DNA from: a virus
IMG/VR virus record: IMGVR_UViG_3300039159_000058
Coordinates: 1-52,482 of that record
DNA length: 52,482 nt
Reading direction: 5' to 3' (one strand)
A program made the position numbers and the translations under genes. The notes beneath the pieces are model-generated. The model had not been told where the DNA came from, ran no database searches, and was given only the letters and a program-made list of their open reading frames with translations. Positions within the stretch are counted from its first letter, which is position 1; each line of letters starts with the position of its first letter. Below are positions 42,676 through 50,549 of the stretch, in pieces.

Positions 42676-42711
42676 ATTAGCCTATGTTTACTATTAATTT
42701 TTATTTTTTCA

Positions 42712-44556
42712 TTATTTCGCATCTCCGTAGTTGTCTGCGATGCTGCCCTCACAAGCCACAGGTAAACCCTTGGCCCACTTAGGTGCTGTACTCATAATTG
42801 CAATCAACTCATCAAGGGTCTCTTGCGCTTTGTCCTGCGGGACAACGAGTACTGTCTCGTCGTGTACTGATAACACCGTTCGGTAATGTTGTCGCGGTGT
42901 GTCTTGGCTCCTCATTATGTGGTCTATGTTGCACATCTGTGTGAAGACTACGATACGTGCTAGGGCTTGGACAATGTTTTCTACCGCAGCTGCGCCGTAG
43001 AGTTTCTTCACTCCGTACTTACTGTCAAACAAAAATCCACGCCCCTCAGGGTCTTGCCTAAGCCCTGGGTACTTAATCAACATGCCGTTAGGTAATATGA
43101 ATCCATCGCCATTGCCTTTAAGCCCCATTACACCTACCTCTACGTTCTTATCCATGACCATTAAGCCTAGAGCTTTATCGACTTCTTTCCACAGGGCTAC
43201 GATCTTTGAGTTCGTTGTGCGGTAGGTTTTGATGATCTGCTCGGCTTCTGGTTCAGTTAACTTCACGCCTTGCAACCCGATGTACTCGCGAAACTTATTA
43301 GCTGACATGCCGTAGCCACAGCCAAGCACCACTACCTTGGCAATAAAACGTTGTGCGGGGTCAACTTCTTCGATCGGTATGTTGTATAACTTTGTGGCGG
43401 TTAGCTTGTACACATCCTGCTTGTCGGCAAAGGCTTTTACTAAGTCTTCTTGCCCGGCCAACCACGCAACGATTCGCGCTTCTATCTGGGAGCTATCGCA
43501 CACCACTAATTTGTGCCCCTCTGGAGGCCTAATCGCACGTCTAATCGTGTTTTTACCCGGCTTACTTGGTAGATTCTGAAGGTTTAATTTTTCCCCTCCA
43601 GCACATCGACCTGTCGCAGCTCCGTAGTACTGGAGCATGATCGGTAAGGTGCCTCGTTGAGATACGCCCATGAGTGACTGCGTTCGTGTTTCTTCAAGTG
43701 TTGACTTAACCCCAAGACGGGCTGCTACAACGGCTTGCACACGGGGGTCATCATGCTCTTGTAATGCCTTAAATGCGGGGTCTGTTTTTGCAAAAGCAAA
43801 CGTAGTTTTTCCGTTGGCTGGTGACTGCTTAGTCGGGGGCACAACGCCAAGCTTCTCAAGGAGCGCTGCAAACTTAGGGTTAGACATTAGTAATTCTTTG
43901 TCTACTGCGCGAACCCTATTGAGTAACCTCTCTTTGTCAGTCTGAACCATCTCTAGGTGCTGCGCTAGTAAGTCGTAATCTAGGATAAGCACTGGGGTTG
44001 TGTACATGCGTAAAAGTAAATCGATTATGTATAGCTCGATCTTTGGGATATGGAGTGCGAGCTTGCCGTATAAAGCTCTTGTGAGCGCCACGTCGTTCTT
44101 ACAATACTCACCGTACTGAGCGAGCTCTGTGCCACTAAAGAAGCCACGACGTTTACCTAACGCTGCAATAACCTCTTTACCCTTTTCACCTAACTCGTAG
44201 TGCGTAGCCAGCTTAGCTAAAGAGCCACCCACGATAGTGTGAGCATGCAAGGGTCTAGCCATTGACAGTGTATCTAAATACACCTTGGGCACAATGCCGT
44301 AGCGCCACGACAGGATAGCGCCGTCAAAGGCCGTGTGATGGCACAGTAGGGTGTGTCTAGGTAGATCTAGCTCGTGCAAGCGCGCCGTGATGTACTCATC
44401 GGTGCCGGATACCCACACGGGGTCTTGTTCGTCTATGCAGTAGGCAAAGCCAATGGTTTGAAACTGTTTGTCACGGATGTACGACTCCGTGGTCATCTTT
44501 GATAGCGAAAATTGCTGCGAGTAAAAGGTTTCAAAATCTAGTGTAATAACTGACAT
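42712..44556 (-). CDS. Family A DNA polymerase with 3'-5' exonuclease domain
   Basis: This 614-residue replicative polymerase has proofreading motifs Exo I LDFETFY (residues 5-11), Exo II HHTAFDGAIL (about 73-82) and Exo III KNDVALTRALY (about 155). The polymerase has motif A VCDSSQIEARIVAWLAG near 350 (catalytic Asp), the fingers region KVVVLGCGYGMS near 408 and motif C SVHDETVLVV near 564. No 5'-3' exonuclease domain is present. It is related to the compact phage polymerases rather than full-length bacterial Pol I. It overlaps the DUF6378-like gene start by one base. Confidence 0.95.
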   Translation of the reverse strand: MSVITLDFETFYSQQFSLSKMTTESYIRDKQFQTIGFAYCIDEQDPVWVSGTDEYITARLHELDLPRHTLLCHHTAFDGAILSWRYGIVPKVYLDTLSMARPLHAHTIVGGSLAKLATHYELGEKGKEVIAALGKRRGFFSGTELAQYGEYCKNDVALTRALYGKLALHIPKIELYIIDLLLRMYTTPVLILDYDLLAQHLEMVQTDKERLLNRVRAVDKELLMSNPKFAALLEKLGVVPPTKQSPANGKTTFAFAKTDPAFKALQEHDDPRVQAVVAARLGVKSTLEETRTQSLMGVSQRGTLPIMLQYYGAATGRCAGGEKLNLQNLPSKPGKNTIRRAIRPPEGHKLVVCDSSQIEARIVAWLAGQEDLVKAFADKQDVYKLTATKLYNIPIEEVDPAQRFIAKVVVLGCGYGMSANKFREYIGLQGVKLTEPEAEQIIKTYRTTNSKIVALWKEVDKALGLMVMDKNVEVGVMGLKGNGDGFILPNGMLIKYPGLRQDPEGRGFLFDSKYGVKKLYGAAAVENIVQALARIVVFTQMCNIDHIMRSQDTPRQHYRTVLSVHDETVLVVPQDKAQETLDELIAIMSTAPKWAKGLPVACEGSIADNYGDAK

Positions 44557-44834
44557 TATTGCCCCTCGGCTAGTCGTGCTTCGGCTTTGAGCGCTGCGTA
44601 AGCGATGCAGTCCTCAAGGGAATCTATGTGTGCTTTGCTGCGCTGCCTGTCACGTACGTCTTTAAGTACCTGGAGCAACAGCCAGCCTTCTGACTCACTT
44701 AAATCTCTATCCGTAATTGTGTTAAAGGCTTGGACTGCGCGCCCCATCGAGCGTTCACCCTCGGGCTTGTCGTACTGTTGCCCGCGATCTTTCATGTGCT
44801 GTGAGGCTTTCTCTAGTAAATCATGTGCTCTCAT
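44556..44834 (-). CDS. DUF6378-like conserved phage protein
   Basis: This 92-residue protein contains the recognised sequence pattern DRGQQYDKPEGERSMGRAVQAFN, SESEGWLLLQVLKDVRDRQ and DSLEDCIAYAALKAEA, which belongs to the DUF6378 family common in phage replication regions. It is wholly helical, resembling MazG-like folds, but lacks the clear EExxE metal motif of nucleotide pyrophosphohydrolases. Its function is unknown. It is directly upstream of, and coupled to, the polymerase gene. Confidence 0.8.
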   Translation of the reverse strand: MRAHDLLEKASQHMKDRGQQYDKPEGERSMGRAVQAFNTITDRDLSESEGWLLLQVLKDVRDRQRSKAHIDSLEDCIAYAALKAEARLAEGQ

Positions 44835-45046
44835 TTTGATCCCTTTTGTATGTGTGTAAATAAGTTAACTGTGGGAGAGTCGACTCGTTTGTATATACAT
44901 AGGAAAACTTTTTCAAACTCCACACGTGAGTCTTTTACAAACATCATGCTGTCTCTGTGTGTTACGTAAATCATTCCAAACGTTGCGCTGGGGTACTTTC
45001 TAAACCACAAGTAAAAAATACCTATTAGGTGTCTAGGTTGACTCAT
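44831..45046 (-). CDS. Hypothetical protein
   Basis: This 71-residue protein overlaps both neighbours by 4 bp, so it is an expressed operon member. It is aromatic-rich (IFYLWFRKYPSATFGMIYVTHRD) with a basic N-terminus and no clear signal peptide or full membrane segment. No family is recognised. It may be a compact beta-hairpin domain. Confidence 0.5.
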   Translation of the reverse strand: MSQPRHLIGIFYLWFRKYPSATFGMIYVTHRDSMMFVKDSRVEFEKVFLCIYKRVDSPTVNLFTHIQKGSK

Positions 45047-45300
45047 GTGTTCTTGTCCTTAAGTTGCCTCATTGTTTCTTCGATACTTTCGTAAGCACCT
45101 AGGTCCATCTCGAAAATATCTTTCACTTCTTGCTCCGTCAGATCAACCCACTCACGCTTTGACGGTGTTGTGTAAAGTGCAACGTCGCCACGTTCATAAT
45201 AAAGACCAAGGTTAGTTCGCCACTCTTTTGCTCCTGCTTGTTTAACCGCAAGCATGTAACTGATCTCTTTATCTTTTATGTACGCGACCGGATCGTTCAT
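45043..45300 (-). CDS. Conserved small phage protein (WVDLTEQE motif)
   Basis: This 85-residue acidic protein has the pattern PVAYI... ALYTTP, REWVDLTEQEVKDIF, which is shared by many small phage early proteins of unknown role. The C-terminal part is helical (YESIEETMRQLKDKN). It overlaps the genes on both sides by 4 bp. A host-modifying role is possible but unsupported. Confidence 0.6.
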   Translation of the reverse strand: MNDPVAYIKDKEISYMLAVKQAGAKEWRTNLGLYYERGDVALYTTPSKREWVDLTEQEVKDIFEMDLGAYESIEETMRQLKDKNT

Positions 45301-45602
45301 TGTTCAAATTCCTTAGCTGACAGAAGGATTCTTTCGATTCGCGAATGTGGGTAATTACGCTTAGCTTCTTCGTTTGTATAAAATTTGTCAGTGATGCTAA
45401 AGGAACATCCACTCACAACACATCCGTTCATAAGTACGTGTTTGTATTTAGTAACTGGTTTTGGTTTAACCCGATACTCTACATCTTCGTACATCTCAGG
45501 TTGAGGAACATCGAGCCATCGGCCACAGGTTTCGTCATAAAACTGAATCACAGCACCATCAGCCCATTGCTTAATGAGGTTTGCGTGTTTATGTGGTTTC
45601 AT
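45297..45602 (-). CDS. Conserved small phage protein (KPHKHANLIKQWADG motif)
   Basis: This 101-residue protein starts with KPHKHANLIKQWADGAVIQFYDE and continues CGRWLDVPQPEMYEDVEYRVKP, a sequence seen repeatedly in phage early regions. The first half is a small alpha/beta domain; the second half (HVLMNGCVVSGCSFSITDKFYT) looks like a beta unit and may be a fused second module. Function is not known. It overlaps the small genes on both sides (ATGA with the one before). Confidence 0.65.
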   Translation of the reverse strand: MKPHKHANLIKQWADGAVIQFYDETCGRWLDVPQPEMYEDVEYRVKPKPVTKYKHVLMNGCVVSGCSFSITDKFYTNEEAKRNYPHSRIERILLSAKEFEQ

Positions 45603-45772
45603 AGCTGAGCCTCTTTAATCTGAGCGTATGCGAATCGTGCCTCGGCATTGAACTGCCTTGTGGTGCACTCTGAAAAGTTTATGCACATCTCATCGGTTAC
45701 TTGGATAGCCATTTCATCTGAGCACCCTAGTAAATCTTTGACGTCTTGCATGTGGCCATTTAGCTTAAGCAT
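45599..45772 (-). CDS. Small hypothetical protein (57 aa)
   Basis: This is a 57-residue protein in the gap between two recognised genes. Its ATG overlaps the upstream stop by 8 bp and its TGA overlaps the downstream ATG. The sequence is ordinary (HMQDVKDLLGCSDEMAIQVTDEMC; RFAYAQIKEAQL), with three Cys and a helical C-terminus. The exact overlap on both sides makes it a credible gene despite its length. No family is recognised. Confidence 0.7.
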   Translation of the reverse strand: MLKLNGHMQDVKDLLGCSDEMAIQVTDEMCINFSECTTRQFNAEARFAYAQIKEAQL

Positions 45773-46436
45773 GTTCTACTCCTTGTTGGACTGCGTTTAA
45801 TGCGTTTAAGGCATTGTTGTAAGTCTCTTCCTCTTCTATGTCTAATTCGTTACTCACGATGGTGTCCCATATCGCGTCGTCTGTGGTTAGGTCTTCGTGC
45901 TCACTTCTAAGCTCTTTGTATAAGTCTTCCATATGGCCTCTAAAACATTTCTCTATGTCCTCTTTGATGCTAGTAAAGTTAAACGTTGAAAGCACGGCTA
46001 ACCATGCGACTATTCTTATGTCGTCTAAGGGTAAGTCTGACTCGGGCATACAGAAATCTGCGTGTTGATAGACAAACTGTTCCTCATCACTGCCGTCGTT
46101 GTATGGTGTGTCGTGATTAAAATGCACAGAGTAGCTGTGGTAGTAATGCGATGTGTGATGGCAACTAACGCTCCACCATTTGCGCGCTAGTAAAATGACT
46201 GCTTCGTTAGTAACGCCCATATGCCGTAGGAATAAGTCCCAGTCATACACTCGACCTACAAAGCATGCACCGTCACCTTGGGAGTAAAACCCAGAGAAGT
46301 ACACCTCGTCTACATCGATACCGATTGCGCCCATGCGCTCGATAAAACTGCACTGCACAGAATCCCACCACCAATTGTTATCAACGTTTATGTCCCAATG
46401 TTTTTGTATGAGCCGGGCTTTTTGTACGCTGTCCAT
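45765..46436 (-). CDS. Conserved phage protein (YFSGFYSQGDGACF motif)
   Basis: This 223-residue acidic protein is rich in Trp, Tyr and His. It contains DNNWWWDSVQCSFIERMGAIGIDVDEVYFSGFYSQGDGACFVGRV, a block conserved in many phage and plasmid proteins, followed by a His-rich segment (CHHTSHYYHSYSVHFNHD) that could bind metal. The C-terminal half is helical and acidic. Function is unknown. It starts two bases after the secreted-protein gene stop. Confidence 0.65.
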   Translation of the reverse strand: MDSVQKARLIQKHWDINVDNNWWWDSVQCSFIERMGAIGIDVDEVYFSGFYSQGDGACFVGRVYDWDLFLRHMGVTNEAVILLARKWWSVSCHHTSHYYHSYSVHFNHDTPYNDGSDEEQFVYQHADFCMPESDLPLDDIRIVAWLAVLSTFNFTSIKEDIEKCFRGHMEDLYKELRSEHEDLTTDDAIWDTIVSNELDIEEEETYNNALNALNAVQQGVEHA

Positions 46437-46438
46437 GA

Positions 46439-46738
46439 TTAGTCCTCGTCATCAAATAAGTCCGTGGGTAAAGGTGCTAACGTGTTAAAGTTTTTATCAA
46501 ACAAATCATTATTTTTAAACCCTAGTATGGGTGGTACTACGGGTACAAGTAACTCATTAGATCTAGGTCCGCTTGAGGTTATAAATCCCTCAGGCTGCAT
46601 GTCCGCACCGTAGATGTAGGTGATGTATGGGGTAACGGTGGCAGACCCTGCGAACACACCGTCAGAGCCAAAGTAGTTATATACCTGAGCGTGAATAGCC
46701 GTAGGTACTAACGCAATCATTAGTAGTCGTTTGTACAT
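46439..46738 (-). CDS. Small secreted protein of the early operon
   Basis: This 99-residue protein has a signal peptide (KRLLMIALVPTAIHA, cleavage after AHA-type site near residue 17). The mature chain is short, uncharged at first (VYNYFGSDGVFAGSATVTPYITYIYG), and ends in an acidic tail (DLFDDED). No lipobox is present. An exported product amid early genes could act on the envelope, for example in superinfection exclusion; this is inference from location only. Confidence 0.6.
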   Translation of the reverse strand: MYKRLLMIALVPTAIHAQVYNYFGSDGVFAGSATVTPYITYIYGADMQPEGFITSSGPRSNELLVPVVPPILGFKNNDLFDKNFNTLAPLPTDLFDDED

Positions 46739-46754
46739 TAGTGAACCTTTTAGG

Positions 46755-46922
46755 TTAGGGGAGTAATTTGTAGGGTGTTTTACGTACTTCTTTTTTAGCG
46801 TTCATAGCAATTAGCGTGGGCTGAGAGCTGGCTCTATTCGCAGATATCTGCATAGCGAGATCAAATGTGTAAGCGCGAGGTTTGGCTGCAATTTCTACCG
46901 GTTCTCGTAATTTTCTTTTCAC
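46755..46922 (-). CDS. Small basic protein with GTG start (55 aa)
   Basis: This 55-residue gene starts at GTG 46922, which overlaps the TGA of the sigma-4-like gene, with GAGGA upstream. The sequence is basic (KRKLREPVEIAAKPRAYTFDLAMQI; NAKKEVRKTPYKLLP) and lacks cysteines. It is translationally coupled to the sigma-4 protein and may work with it. No family is recognised. Confidence 0.65.
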   Translation of the reverse strand: MKRKLREPVEIAAKPRAYTFDLAMQISANRASSQPTLIAMNAKKEVRKTPYKLLP

Positions 46923-47107
46923 AATAAATCCTCAATTCCTTTGATACCCTTTGCCGCTAATTTCTTTCGTAGCTTTTTAAGCGCCATCGTTTCAATTTGT
47001 CTGATCCGCTCACGAGTTACTTCGAAATCAATTGCTATTTCTTTAAGGGTCTTATGTGCGTCTTTCTCATACATGTGTGATTCTGCTCGTGCGTATTTGG
47101 CTGGCAT
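46919..47107 (-). CDS. Stand-alone sigma70 region 4-like protein
   Basis: This 62-residue protein consists almost entirely of a sigma70 region 4 helix-turn-helix: TLKEIAIDFEVTRERIRQIETMALKKLRKKL (residues 20-50). The VTRERIRQIE recognition motif is the one that reads the -35 box in primary sigma factors. Regions 1 to 3 are absent. It could reprogram host RNA polymerase by docking to the beta flap or compete with host sigma; such roles are known for phage region-4-like proteins, but here it is inference. GGAG precedes the ATG and a GTTAGTA promoter-like gap lies upstream. Confidence 0.88.
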   Translation of the reverse strand: MPAKYARAESHMYEKDAHKTLKEIAIDFEVTRERIRQIETMALKKLRKKLAAKGIKGIEDLL

Positions 47108-47121
47108 ATATTCTCCATTTT

Positions 47122-47160
47122 GTTAGTAAGTATACACACGTTATGTTAGTTAGTAAATTA
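47122..47160 (-). promoter_or_regulatory. Promoter/operator-like element before the sigma-4 gene
   Basis: GTTAGTAAGTATAC lies at 47122-47135, followed on + by ACACACGTTATGTTAGTTAG and an AATTAGCTA. On the - strand TATACT is a good -10 box with TTTACT 17 bp upstream. The transcription start would fall close to the ATG of the sigma-4 gene, giving a very short leader. Confidence 0.55.
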
Positions 47161-47313
47161 GCTATTCCCTCTATTTACCGCTTAATATTACGGTGAGGCG
47201 GCTTGGCAATCTTGTGCGAGCTTGATGTCTATGAGGAACAAGCACGATTGCATAAAGGGCTGTGTGTCAAGTGGCTACCTTGACTAAGGATCTCTCACCA
47301 ACCCATGTCTGAA
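47161..47313. other. Non-coding gap with two inverted repeats
   Basis: No open frame with a ribosome site was found here on either strand. One inverted repeat combines CAATC...CTTG (47207-47224) with CAAG...GATTG (47239-47250), interrupted by small internal loops. A second is GTCAAG (47266-47271) with CTTGAC (47279-47284) and a 7-base loop. They could be a terminator for the upstream leftward gene, an operator or a small RNA; the sequence alone does not decide. Confidence 0.4.
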
Positions 47314-47985
47314 TTAGTCTCTATTACCTTGAAGTTTAGATAGTACTGCTGATGCCGTTAGCATGTCAGTGTCAATGTTAGCTAATACAGAAGCTGCTTT
47401 GCTTTCTTCTTTGACCTTAGTGATTTTTTCGTGTGTCTTTTTCACGTAAGACTCTGGTACGTACGAGGTAATGTGAGGCCATAACTTGATTGCTTCATTC
47501 AAAGACTTGCAGCTTTCTAAGAAGTTAGTAACTTCTCTATGTATTTTGGCGTATTTAATGTTTACGGCATCTCGCTCCTGCATCGCTTTAATTACTTCTT
47601 GTACTTGGGGGAATTCTTTGACGTCAATTACACGATGTATGACATACCCCCCTAACTTATGGTCGTATGTATTACGGGTGAGATCGAACGGAACTCTTAC
47701 CCCGTCGTCCTCAAAATTAAATGTCACTTTTCTATCCAGATAGGCGCCCATTACGAGCTCCCCGCCGTTGATAACTTTTGCTTCAATACTTGTGGTGCCC
47801 CAGAGCCACTCCTCTGGTATTTGGCGTCCTATATCTGCATGCTCACCAAAACGTAATTTTTCTATTAGTGCCGCTTCATGATCTGCTACAGAATACGTTG
47901 TTGGGGCAAGGACTTCTTGAGACTTTCTTAGCTTAATTACGACTTGTGTTTCATTTATAAGTCTTTGTGAGATAGCTACATACAT
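47314..47985 (-). CDS. Hypothetical early protein
   Basis: This 223-residue protein has a beta-rich N-terminal half (ETQVVIKLRKSQ; EAKVINGGELVMGAYL; RKVTFNFEDDGVRVPF) and a helical C-terminal half (SLNEAIKLWPHITSYVPESYVKKTHEKI) that resembles segments of phage nucleotide-modification-associated proteins. That similarity is weak and no function is claimed. The gene is last in the MoxR/VWA block and is followed by a structured gap. Confidence 0.5.
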   Translation of the reverse strand: MYVAISQRLINETQVVIKLRKSQEVLAPTTYSVADHEAALIEKLRFGEHADIGRQIPEEWLWGTTSIEAKVINGGELVMGAYLDRKVTFNFEDDGVRVPFDLTRNTYDHKLGGYVIHRVIDVKEFPQVQEVIKAMQERDAVNIKYAKIHREVTNFLESCKSLNEAIKLWPHITSYVPESYVKKTHEKITKVKEESKAASVLANIDTDMLTASAVLSKLQGNRD

Positions 47986-48005
47986 GTTATTGCTCCTTGG
48001 GTGAG

Positions 48006-48386
48006 TTACTTACTGCGTGGAATGTTTATCGTGATTTGAGAAACTAGCTTAAGTACTCTAGGATTCGCATCATCACGTTGGTCTGAAAAATTGTCTATGT
48101 CGTCTTGGTCTTGGCCTGTTCTTACAAACTCGTAGTGCAAATTAGTGCCTTTCGTTTGTATCATTAGTTCGTGCCAATCTCTTACTGCAAAGTTTTCTAC
48201 GTACCATTTTATTGATGGCATATCCAGCACAAAGTACAACGTGTTATTTAGTGACTGCTGCCAATTTAAGTGAGGTGAAAATACTTCTAAAGCTTTGTTG
48301 CCCTCGAGTTTATGAGCCGTAATAAAGCTAAGTACTTCGTGCTTTGGCCCATATATAGTGCTTGCCACGTTGCTTAAGTAGCCCAT
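48006..48386 (-). CDS. Hypothetical early protein
   Basis: This 126-residue protein lies six bases downstream of the HExxH/VWA gene. It looks alpha/beta with several aromatic residues (NNTLYFVLDMPSIKWYVENFAVRDWHELM) and an acidic loop (TGQDQDDIDNFSDQRDD). No family is recognised. Its position implies co-expression with the MoxR/VWA genes. Confidence 0.5.
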   Translation of the reverse strand: MGYLSNVASTIYGPKHEVLSFITAHKLEGNKALEVFSPHLNWQQSLNNTLYFVLDMPSIKWYVENFAVRDWHELMIQTKGTNLHYEFVRTGQDQDDIDNFSDQRDDANPRVLKLVSQITINIPRSK

Positions 48387-48392
48387 GATTGT

Positions 48393-49592
48393 TTACCTCT
48401 TTACTTTAAACGGGATACACATGCCGTAAGGTGGCACGATATCTGTAGACACACACCACACTACTGGAAACGGTGGTGCTTTGGTGTACTGAGTTTCGCC
48501 ATCAGTTAGACATATGAATAATTCTGGCTCTATTGAGTTATCTATGCAGAATTTAAACCCTTCCTCCATGTCCGTACCTCCTGCACGAAACGTCTCAAAC
48601 TCTACCTCTGAGGCATCATCGAACTGGGTGTGACGCTTAACCTTTGTGTCTGTGTACAGGATATGGATAGTCTGTGGATTACACTCCTCGAGTAAACGTT
48701 TAACGTGCCCGTTAAAGTGTGCAGCCTCTACCTCGGAGACCGAGCCACTTATGTCACGCTGTATGACAACAGTACCCATCTTAGGGACTGAGCCTGTGGA
48801 GGGTAAGTAATGACCCTGAGAGATAAAACGACGATTAGGTCTAGTCCATGTGTAATCTGCTGCCTGTAAGCCCTGCATATACTCGTGTAACTTGTCAAAC
48901 CACGGTATGTCTGACTCTAATATCCTGCCAACAAACTGTTCTAACTCTGAGCTAAATTGACCGCGAACCTTTGCATTTGCACTGGCCTCGGCTAAGTCTA
49001 CTCGTGCTTGCATCTCGGCTACACGCATCTGCTCATCGGTCATCGTAGTCTCGATGAGGTCTTCGCCTAAGCCGTTGTCATATGGGTCTGACCCTGACCC
49101 TGGCCCTGGCCCTGTCCCTGGTGGTGGTGGTGGAGGGGCGGGAGGATTTTGTTCTAATCGTTTGTATATATCGTCAGTAGTGAAAGCAAACGCACCAACC
49201 ATATTGACAGTGCCCGGTATTGGTGAGCCTACTTTTGACTCAAACAGCAAAGAGTTAATAACTGCGTCACCTGCGTAATTCCACATCTTTGGATTACGAT
49301 TGCCACGTCTAGTTAAGTGCATAAGCACTGGGTGCATCACCTCATGACACAGCGCCCATTGAATCTTTTTGTTGTCATCTTTAAACTCGGCGATAAAACT
49401 TGGATTGACCTTGATGTTACGGTTACCGTCTACGGCCAATGTATCGACTTTGTCTGTAAAGGTTATGTTGTGCTTGGCTAATATGTGGCCAAAGAAACCG
49501 TAGGACAAGAAGATTGCTGCTCGTGCTTTAGTGACTGCTTTTTCTGCAATCTCTAGGTTAGCTAATTTTGGGGGTTCGCAAATTACGGACAT
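48393..49592 (-). CDS. VWA-like protein with HExxH metallopeptidase-like domain (DUF2201-like)
   Basis: This 399-residue protein joins two modules. The N-terminal one has LCHEVMHPVLMH (His83, Glu84, His87), a zincin-type motif, followed by MWNYAGDAVIN, as in the putative metallopeptidase half of DUF2201 proteins. A Pro/Gly linker (about 150-170) and a helical segment follow. The C-terminal VWA-like domain has the MIDAS set: QRDISGSVS near 281, GGTDMEEG near 339 and LTDGET near 363. Such proteins pair with MoxR AAA+ ATPases, and one is encoded three genes upstream. The target of this phage version is unknown. Confidence 0.85.
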   Translation of the reverse strand: MSVICEPPKLANLEIAEKAVTKARAAIFLSYGFFGHILAKHNITFTDKVDTLAVDGNRNIKVNPSFIAEFKDDNKKIQWALCHEVMHPVLMHLTRRGNRNPKMWNYAGDAVINSLLFESKVGSPIPGTVNMVGAFAFTTDDIYKRLEQNPPAPPPPPPGTGPGPGSGSDPYDNGLGEDLIETTMTDEQMRVAEMQARVDLAEASANAKVRGQFSSELEQFVGRILESDIPWFDKLHEYMQGLQAADYTWTRPNRRFISQGHYLPSTGSVPKMGTVVIQRDISGSVSEVEAAHFNGHVKRLLEECNPQTIHILYTDTKVKRHTQFDDASEVEFETFRAGGTDMEEGFKFCIDNSIEPELFICLTDGETQYTKAPPFPVVWCVSTDIVPPYGMCIPFKVKR

Positions 49593-49604
49593 AATAAATA
49601 CTCC

Positions 49605-50549
49605 TTACATGAAAGCTGCCATCTTGGAGGCGATTGCGTCAAGATTCGTACGTGCTGAGGCTCGTGCTGTGGGGGACTCTTTTAGGTAGTCAATGGAGTA
49701 ACGCTTAACCTCGCGGTCAAGCTCCTCGACCATCTGTGTTAACTGCGGGTCTTTGTCAACGTTAAACTTCTTAAACGCTTCTACGGCATCGATCACGTTA
49801 GTCACCGTGCTTGCGTGAAACCGTGATTGATCTTCTAGGGGAATGCTGATCTTCGCAACTAACTTGCCTACTGGGTCAAGCAAACGCTTAACAATCTCTA
49901 CACGTATGGTTGACTCTACTTCTCTGATGTAATCATCAAGCGCGTTAATGTCATCTTGGCTCACGTCAAATAAGAAGTGTGCACGGTCAGGCATGGGCAA
50001 CAAACGCAACTGCATGTAAACACTTTGCTCAAACTGCGAGGCCGTGGGGTAGTCTGTGATAGACACATCGGACTGTTTACCTAGGGACTGAGACTTTTGT
50101 GTGCGATCTTGTATGTCCATCTGTACTGCGTTGTCGTACATGGGTAAGAGCTTGGTCTTGGCGCGGTTAACTTCTTCGATCATGTCCCCCAGTACGCGCC
50201 TATACTCCTCAAGCGCATGCACGGCTAAGATGCGCTGTCCTGTCTCGTTACTTGGGTAGGTACTGTTTACGTGATACGTGTAGACTGCGCGCCACTGCGA
50301 CATGAACTTATACACAGGGTTGCTTGGGTTTTTAAATATGCGACTGCGCACCGTTAGTGACTCATCGGCAAACTGATCTTGTACGTGTTGCTCGGCAGCC
50401 TTATCACGCCTACTAAAACTAGGCGCACCCATCTTTAGGCATGCAATTAATGCCTTCTCGTTTAAGCGTTTGATGTGGCTCTGTGTATTGGGCTTAATTA
50501 ACTCTTGGGCGTTGGTAGCTTTGCTCCAAGCTTCTGTGATCGCGTTCAT
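49605..50549 (-). CDS. Helical protein of the MoxR/VWA block, unknown
   Basis: This 314-residue protein is mainly helical, with coiled-coil-like stretches (DMIEEVNRAKTKLLPMYDNAVQ; DDYIREVESTIRVEIVKRLLDP) and no catalytic motif I recognise. It lies between the AAA+ ATPase and the VWA protein and overlaps its upstream neighbour by 4 bp. It may be a substrate or adaptor of that pair; DUF3150-type proteins hold a similar place in some phage and plasmid loci, but similarity was not established here. Confidence 0.5.
   Translation of the reverse strand: MNAITEAWSKATNAQELIKPNTQSHIKRLNEKALIACLKMGAPSFSRRDKAAEQHVQDQFADESLTVRSRIFKNPSNPVYKFMSQWRAVYTYHVNSTYPSNETGQRILAVHALEEYRRVLGDMIEEVNRAKTKLLPMYDNAVQMDIQDRTQKSQSLGKQSDVSITDYPTASQFEQSVYMQLRLLPMPDRAHFLFDVSQDDINALDDYIREVESTIRVEIVKRLLDPVGKLVAKISIPLEDQSRFHASTVTNVIDAVEAFKKFNVDKDPQLTQMVEELDREVKRYSIDYLKESPTARASARTNLDAIASKMAAFM

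Noticed and set aside
49054-49278. Gly/Pro-rich frame on the + strand opposite the VWA gene
   Set aside because: It is the mirror of the Pro/Gly linker of the VWA protein.
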